A stretch of DNA of 64,000 nt from positions 3,658,001-3,722,000 of the forward strand of contig OZ244977.1 in assembly GCA_965222995.1 (NCBI GenBank). Reading direction: 5' to 3'. A program made the position numbers and the translations under genes. Below the pieces are notes generated by a model. That model made no database searches, was not told the DNA's origin, and saw nothing but the letters and a program-made list of their open reading frames with translations. Origin of the DNA: SB11 sp965222995. Its GTDB lineage: Bacteria > Bacteroidota > Bacteroidia > UBA8524. Below, piece by piece: positions 60,665-64,000 of this stretch (the first letter of the stretch is position 1; each line of letters begins with the position of its first letter).

Positions 60665-62886
60665 CAAACAACAGCAGAAAATATGGTTATTGGTGGGCTT
60701 TTGGCTTAGGTTGTGCCATTATAATGGCTTTCTACGGTCGTTTTATTCTTAATGCTAATGAGTACTTATATAGCAGTGGCGGAGATGGTTTAAAAAACTA
60801 CTACACTTTTGCCTGGCATATAAATTACGATAGTAGCTATACGCATTTCGGGGGTATGAACCACCCCTTTGGAGAGCATGTGGTTTTTACCGATAACCAA
60901 CCTTTAATAAGCAATGCATTACGCTTCATAAATAATAATATTACATATATAGGTAGTGGGGTAGTTGGCATAAACAATCTTTTATTATTTATCGGTCTAT
61001 TAGTATGTATTATTTACTTGTATAAGCTTTTTTTTGAGTTAACTCACAATGCACGGGTCTCCATAGGAGGGGCACTGGTTTTAGGGATGCTATCTCCGCA
61101 AATACAGCGTTTCAATGGTCATTTTGCATTAGCCTATTGTTTTGTAATCCCGGTATTTATTTGGTGGCTGTATAAGTTTTTTAATACCCCTAATTGGCGA
61201 ACCAGTAGGGCAATGGCTATAACATTATTGCTCTTGCTTTTTATACATGTGTATTACTTGCTAATAGTGGGTGCATTGGTCTTATCCATGTGGCTCATTT
61301 TTATAATCAGAGAAAGCCCGAGAATTAATATTTTTACTGCTATACCGCATATTTTTATACAAATTGTGCTCCCCTTTGCTGTTTATTTTGCCTGGCTAAC
61401 TTTTACGGATACCATTACAGACCGACCTACTAAACCCTATGGTATTGTAGAGTATGCTGCCTATTGGGAAGGGCTATTACTTCCATTGGATTTCAGTTAT
61501 TTTGAGCCCTTGAAAGAGGCTTTCGGCGTACGAAAAGTTTCCGTTGAAACCATTGCTTATGCAGGATTACCTACTTTGGTTTTTATTATTTGGGGAGTTT
61601 TAAAAGGTATTAGAAATATTTTTAAACGTAGGGCATCAAAAAGCCCTACATACAGCAGGCTAGACAAGCCTTATAACCAACGGTTCATGATTTGCCTGAT
61701 ATGGGCAATAGGAATTGTGTTTGTATATGCCGCTTTTGTACCTTTTTTGTTTAATGTTCCTACTGTTTCAAAATATTTAGGTTTACTAAAGCAGTTTCGA
61801 AGTTTAGGCAGGTTGCTATGGATTGTATACTATGGGCTAACTATTTTTATTGTTTGGTACACTTACCAAAAAACAAAACATAAAATTAAGCTTAACTGGG
61901 TTGTATGGTCTATTTTGTTTGTATATGCCGCAGAAGGTATATTTTACAACATACAGCAAGCTGATGTAATTGATAATCCCTATAAAAAAGTAAGTTGGGT
62001 TTCCAGTTCTGTTAATAACAATAAGTATCAGGCTATAATACCTTTACCTTTTTTTCACGAAGGTTCAGAAAATATAGGGCTAAGTCCTTCAAGCAGTAAA
62101 ATAGTTGAAGAAACTCTTTTGCTCTCCATGCAAACAGGTATTCCTACTTACGGGGTAAAACTCAGCCGCACATCACTAGCACAAACTTTGCAACAGCTTG
62201 AAATGGGGTATGAGTATACTACTATACCCACAACATGGTCTAAAAAAGCAACTAAGCCTTACTTGCTTTTGCAATATATAAATGACAGTATCTCATTGCC
62301 TGAACTTAAAAGTATACGACCGATTGCTGCTACCGATAGTTTTAAACTATACCGATTTAGCCCAAAGCTATTGGAGGTTCTTTTAATTAAAAGAGCTACC
62401 CAAATTGAGCGTAAAGCAGCCATACAAAGCAATAGTTTGTACTTTTTTGATAATTATGACTCTTTGGATGCAGATGAGGTTTTTGCAGGGCAAGGGGCAT
62501 TACAGAAAAGAGGAGATGAAACTATAACCCTTGTAGATACTACTTGTAATTTCTGTAGTGACAGTTTATCAGTTTCGTTTTGGCTGTATGCAAATATGGA
62601 AGGATTACCTGAGTTTAAACTATTGGTAAATAACAAAAAAGGGCAGAACCGTATACATGTGCCCAACCATGTAAAATCGTTCAACAAAAACTGGATGCTG
62701 ATTGAATATACTTTTAAACCATCAACAAAAAATGTAAAAGTGCAGTTAATAAAAGAAAACAAGGACCCTAATCAAACTATTTATTTGGATAATCTCTTAC
62801 TTAGGTCTGCCAGATACGATGTATTACAAGTAATGCCCAATTTTGTAGCTAAAAATAACAGAGTACTTTTTCAAAACACACCATAG
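60661..62886 (+). CDS. Large polytopic membrane protein, possibly a GT-C sugar transferase
   Basis: 741 aa. About ten transmembrane helices in the first 460 residues (for example YWWAFGLGCAIIMAFYGRFI and LLLFIGLLVCIIYLYKLFF), with a loop after the first helix containing YLYSSGGDGLKNYYTFAWHI, resembling the acidic first loop of GT-C enzymes. The last 280 residues are extracytoplasmic and end with a CBM-like beta-sandwich (SFWLYANMEGLPEFKLLVN). No closer family is recognised. It overlaps the GT2 gene by 4 bp, which supports joint use of a lipid-linked sugar. Confidence 0.75.
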   Translation: MTNNSRKYGYWWAFGLGCAIIMAFYGRFILNANEYLYSSGGDGLKNYYTFAWHINYDSSYTHFGGMNHPFGEHVVFTDNQPLISNALRFINNNITYIGSGVVGINNLLLFIGLLVCIIYLYKLFFELTHNARVSIGGALVLGMLSPQIQRFNGHFALAYCFVIPVFIWWLYKFFNTPNWRTSRAMAITLLLLLFIHVYYLLIVGALVLSMWLIFIIRESPRINIFTAIPHIFIQIVLPFAVYFAWLTFTDTITDRPTKPYGIVEYAAYWEGLLLPLDFSYFEPLKEAFGVRKVSVETIAYAGLPTLVFIIWGVLKGIRNIFKRRASKSPTYSRLDKPYNQRFMICLIWAIGIVFVYAAFVPFLFNVPTVSKYLGLLKQFRSLGRLLWIVYYGLTIFIVWYTYQKTKHKIKLNWVVWSILFVYAAEGIFYNIQQADVIDNPYKKVSWVSSSVNNNKYQAIIPLPFFHEGSENIGLSPSSSKIVEETLLLSMQTGIPTYGVKLSRTSLAQTLQQLEMGYEYTTIPTTWSKKATKPYLLLQYINDSISLPELKSIRPIAATDSFKLYRFSPKLLEVLLIKRATQIERKAAIQSNSLYFFDNYDSLDADEVFAGQGALQKRGDETITLVDTTCNFCSDSLSVSFWLYANMEGLPEFKLLVNNKKGQNRIHVPNHVKSFNKNWMLIEYTFKPSTKNVKVQLIKENKDPNQTIYLDNLLLRSARYDVLQVMPNFVAKNNRVLFQNTP

Positions 62887-62888
62887 CC

Positions 62889-64000
62889 TTGCAAATAAAA
62901 CAAGACCATATAGTTATAGCATTGCTTGCCTTATTGTTAGGAGGCTTTATAGCATTAGTTGCGGCTTCTACAGGCTCGCACGGTGGCGAAGATAGCTTTA
63001 TGCATTACTTGTTTGCCCGCTATGTGCCCCAACATCCTGAGAATTTACTAGACCATTGGGCTAAACCTTTGTTTACCTTATTGCTTTATCCGTTTGCCCA
63101 GTTTAGTTATACAGGGGCAAAAATATATAACTGCATAGCGGGAATTGTTTCGGCTTGGTTTACTTATAAAACCGCACAACGTTTAGGGCTTAAAACAGCT
63201 ATGGCTAGTGTTTTACTGCTACTATTTGCACCCATGTTCTTTTTGTGCATTAACTCTGCACTTACTGAGGTTACTTTCGCTTTAGTACTTTCGGCAGGTA
63301 TTTATTTAGTGGTTAGCAATAAATACTTAGCGGCAGCCGTAGTGCTTTCTTTCCTTCCTTTTGCTCGCACTGAAGGTTTCATTATCCTACCCATTATCGG
63401 GGGGTATTATTTATGGCAAAAAAAGTATACCCATTTCTTCTTTTTGGGTTTTGGGTTAGTGGTATACAGTATTGTAGGGTATTTCCATTACGATGATATT
63501 TTATGGGTATTTACCAAAAACCCCTATGCAGGAAGAAACGGTGTATACGGTAGTGGCTACTTTTGGCATTTTGCCGACGGGTATAGAGATATTATTGGCG
63601 ACCCGCAAAAGTGGTTGTTTGCCATAGGTTTTATTTCTTTCCTTTTAGCACTAAACAAAGCTTTGGGCAGAGGAATAGCCAAAGCAAACGAAAATTTTAA
63701 ACAATGGCTATTGATTGTTACCTGTGCTGCCACTTATTTTTTCGCGCACAGTACCGTTTGGTATTATGGTATTCAGGGTTCAGCAGGATTGCTTAGAGTA
63801 ATGGCAGGTATTTTACCATTGCTTATTTTGGTAAGTAACAGGGGCATTGAAGCCATTTATAAGCGTGTACCTTCTAACCTGAAAAATTTAAAACTTGCTG
63901 TAATTTTTACTATTCTGTTTTTTGTGGTGGAATACCCTTTAGACAGATATAAAGATAGAATACCACTTCAATTGGGTAGTGAAGAAACCATGTTATACAA
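62889..64000 (+). CDS. Polytopic GT-C-like membrane protein, 3' end cut by window
   Basis: The frame is open from TTG 62889 to the right edge (370 codons). It starts two bases after the stop of the preceding gene. The visible part has many helices (IVIALLALLLGGFIALVAA), and the first loop holds GGEDSFMHYLFARYVPQHPE and HWAKPLFTLLLYPF, which look like the acidic D/E..H..A...KP loop of ArnT/GT39-type transferases. Specific substrate unknown. The C-terminus lies outside the window. Confidence 0.75.
   Translation, partial: MQIKQDHIVIALLALLLGGFIALVAASTGSHGGEDSFMHYLFARYVPQHPENLLDHWAKPLFTLLLYPFAQFSYTGAKIYNCIAGIVSAWFTYKTAQRLGLKTAMASVLLLLFAPMFFLCINSALTEVTFALVLSAGIYLVVSNKYLAAAVVLSFLPFARTEGFIILPIIGGYYLWQKKYTHFFFLGFGLVVYSIVGYFHYDDILWVFTKNPYAGRNGVYGSGYFWHFADGYRDIIGDPQKWLFAIGFISFLLALNKALGRGIAKANENFKQWLLIVTCAATYFFAHSTVWYYGIQGSAGLLRVMAGILPLLILVSNRGIEAIYKRVPSNLKNLKLAVIFTILFFVVEYPLDRYKDRIPLQLGSEETMLY

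Noticed and set aside
1..64000. CRISPR arrays, tRNA or rRNA genes, transposases
   Set aside because: No regularly spaced repeats, no clover-leaf sequence and no transposase motifs were seen while reading the gaps.

Overview
The window looks like chromosomal DNA of a Bacteroidota bacterium. The DNA is AT-rich. It encodes the type IX secretion (T9SS) translocon protein SprA and three secreted proteins with T9SS type A C-terminal sorting domains. It also has propeller-type sensor kinases paired with LytTR regulators, a fused CcoN-CcoO cytochrome cbb3 oxidase, and TAnnTTTG promoter -7 elements in place of E. coli-type boxes. I found no rRNA, tRNA, CRISPR array, prophage or insertion sequence. The order or family cannot be fixed from the sequence alone.

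Layout. (1) 1-18.4 kb is a surface-protein island. A sensor kinase/LytTR pair at the left edge (the kinase is cut by the window) is followed by a T9SS-sorted propeller protein. Two giant (about 1,780 aa) tandem paralogous T9SS-sorted proteins come next; each carries PKD, leishmanolysin-like HExxH, DUF11-like and beta-propeller segments. A second LytTR/propeller-kinase pair closes the island. (2) 18.5-20.7 kb holds small stress or regulatory genes: DUF1801, a membrane protein, an ArsR-SRPBCC operon behind a perfect 24-bp palindrome, and a VOC protein. (3) 20.8-33.1 kb is a cbb3 oxidase locus on the minus strand: safE-like, ccoH, ccoG, ccoP, ccoQ, ccoNO, ccoS, ccoI, a coiled-coil protein, a universal stress protein, a DUF1835 gene and a Crp/Fnr regulator. 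A plus-strand GxxExxY gene is lodged between ccoNO and ccoS. Three TGAC-N4-RTCA sites sit before ccoNO and the usp operon at the same spacing from the -7 element, which suggests that the Crp/Fnr protein encoded here activates both. (4) 33.2-44.6 kb is mixed: L,D-transpeptidase, AraC regulator, an unknown secreted HEELH protein, a PepSY pair behind a Fur-like box, an alkane-hydroxylase-like gene broken by an in-frame TGA, a renalase-like oxidoreductase, a DUF4139 protein, an ECF sigma/anti-sigma pair and a pentapeptide-repeat protein. (5) 44.7-58.9 kb is mostly housekeeping or envelope: PhoD-like phosphatase, purQ, ruvA, sprA, DedA, aroE, two SIMPL proteins and an AI-2E-type transporter. (6) 59-64 kb has a holin-like membrane protein, a coiled-coil protein, a GT2 glycosyltransferase and two large polytopic proteins that resemble GT-C sugar transferases; the last runs off the right edge.

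How the parts fit. SprA is the outer-membrane channel that would export the three T9SS cargo proteins of region 1. The two kinase/LytTR systems flanking the cargo genes are candidate regulators of them. The cbb3 locus is a nearly complete respiratory module with its own assembly and copper-supply genes and probably its own oxygen- or redox-responsive regulator.
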